Positions 13,640-13,984 of a DNA stretch of 13,984 nucleotides are shown piece after piece. The notes beneath the pieces are model-generated. The model had not been told where the DNA came from. It made no database searches and worked only from the letters and a program-made list of their open reading frames with translations. The position numbers and the translations under genes are program-made. Numbering within the stretch: position 1 is the first letter of the stretch; each line of letters begins with the position of its first letter. This DNA is from an uncultured Clostridia bacterium (lineage in GTDB: Bacteria > Bacillota > Clostridia > TANB77 > CAG-508), in NCBI GenBank assembly GCA_949118805.1, contig CASAUJ010000037.1:1-13984 (forward strand), given 5' to 3'.

Positions 13640-13724
13640 AAAATGTAAATAAGATATCAGAATGTATTGAATGAGGAAATTGAGATTAGTAAAATAACAT
13701 TAAAAAACGAAAGAAGGAAAAACG
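13640..13724 (+). repeat. Promoter/leader repeat, copy 3
   Basis: The third copy of the 85-bp unit, with TTGAAT (13667-13672), 17 bases, TAAAAT (13690-13695) and AAGAAGG. It is almost identical to copy 2 and lies in front of the third paralog. The repeat spacing is 859 bases, against 857 for the first pair. Confidence 0.8.
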
Positions 13725-13984
13725 ATGAAAAAGAAAAAAATGTTATTACTAATTTTAATGATGACAATGGGAATTGTAGTGGTAAAAGGAAATTTTAGTC
13801 AAGCAGCATTACAATCGAATGGAGGAAGTCCAGCAAGAAAAGGAATTAATGAGTGGATTACGGGAATAAGACAAATGCAAGCAACAGGAGGAACATTAGG
13901 ATTAACCGATACCATTAATGGAACCAATTTGACAAGTGGAAATAAGAACTTAGATATTCATATGCAAAAAAACACGGAATATGG
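13725..13984 (+). CDS. Secreted protein of unknown function, tandem paralog 3 (cut by window end)
   Basis: The first 86 residues of a third paralog; the rest lies beyond the window. Its leader and signal-peptide start (MKKKKMLLLILMMT) follow paralog 2, but the later part of the signal peptide (MGIVVVKGNFSQAA) is its own. The mature part (KGINEWITGIRQMQATGGTLGLTD, then NLTSGNKNLDI) follows paralog 1, at the nucleotide level too. It is therefore a mosaic of its neighbours, as expected from gene conversion or unequal crossing-over. There is no sign of the array ending, so further copies may follow. Confidence 0.78.
   Translation, partial: MKKKKMLLLILMMTMGIVVVKGNFSQAALQSNGGSPARKGINEWITGIRQMQATGGTLGLTDTINGTNLTSGNKNLDIHMQKNTEY

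Noticed and set aside
11924..13984. The regularly spaced 85-bp units as a CRISPR-like or integron-like array
   Set aside because: The intervals hold complete protein genes of about 730 bases, and the units are promoters and leaders; there is no short-spacer structure or attC-like fold.

Overview
The window reads as AT-rich DNA from an endospore-forming, low-GC Gram-positive anaerobe, most likely a gut Clostridia member. The support is a full-length spoIIE (activator of the forespore factor sigma-F), a LytR-CpsA-Psr wall-polymer ligase, a penicillin-binding carboxypeptidase, a ComEA-type competence gene, strong AAAGGAG-like ribosome sites, and a minimal SufB/SufC-type Fe-S system typical of anaerobes. 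TGA behaves as a stop. No tRNA, rRNA or CRISPR array was seen.

Layout. (1) 1-3600, cell envelope and competence: an LCP ligase (+) converges on a D-Ala-D-Ala carboxypeptidase (-) over a shared bidirectional terminator. A comEA gene, broken by a one-base frameshift exactly where its helix-hairpin-helix DNA-binding part begins, diverges from the carboxypeptidase. (2) 3600-5850, Fe-S operon: one near-consensus promoter drives a DtxR-fold regulator, a SufC-like ATPase and a SufB-like scaffold, with no sufS, sufU or sufD. The regulator seems to lack most DtxR/MntR metal ligands and carries a C-x8-C-x2-C cluster instead. This makes it a candidate Fe-S-sensing autoregulator of the operon. (3) 5850-8610, accessory region: a type IV prepilin remnant, then a roughly 2.1 kb cassette between two 26-bp identical direct repeats. 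The cassette holds an AAA/DUF4143 ATPase, with an 11-bp inverted repeat across its promoter, and a SUKH (SMI1/KNR4) immunity-like protein. No integrase is present. (4) 8610-9376: a small membrane protein gene with a frameshift near its start, its terminator, and a purine-rich leader. (5) 9377-11870: spoIIE with a short direct duplication at its 3' end and a terminator. (6) 11924 to the window end: a tandem array of at least three paralogous secreted proteins of about 243 residues, each with the same 85-bp promoter/leader. The signal peptide, core and C-terminus are nearly invariant and a central segment is divergent. The array continues past the window.

The parts most worth following are the Cys-bearing regulator with its minimal Fe-S operon, the secreted paralog array with signs of mosaicism, and the repeat-flanked ATPase/SUKH cassette. 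Two independent single-base frameshifts (in comEA and the 8609 gene) could be real decay or assembly errors.
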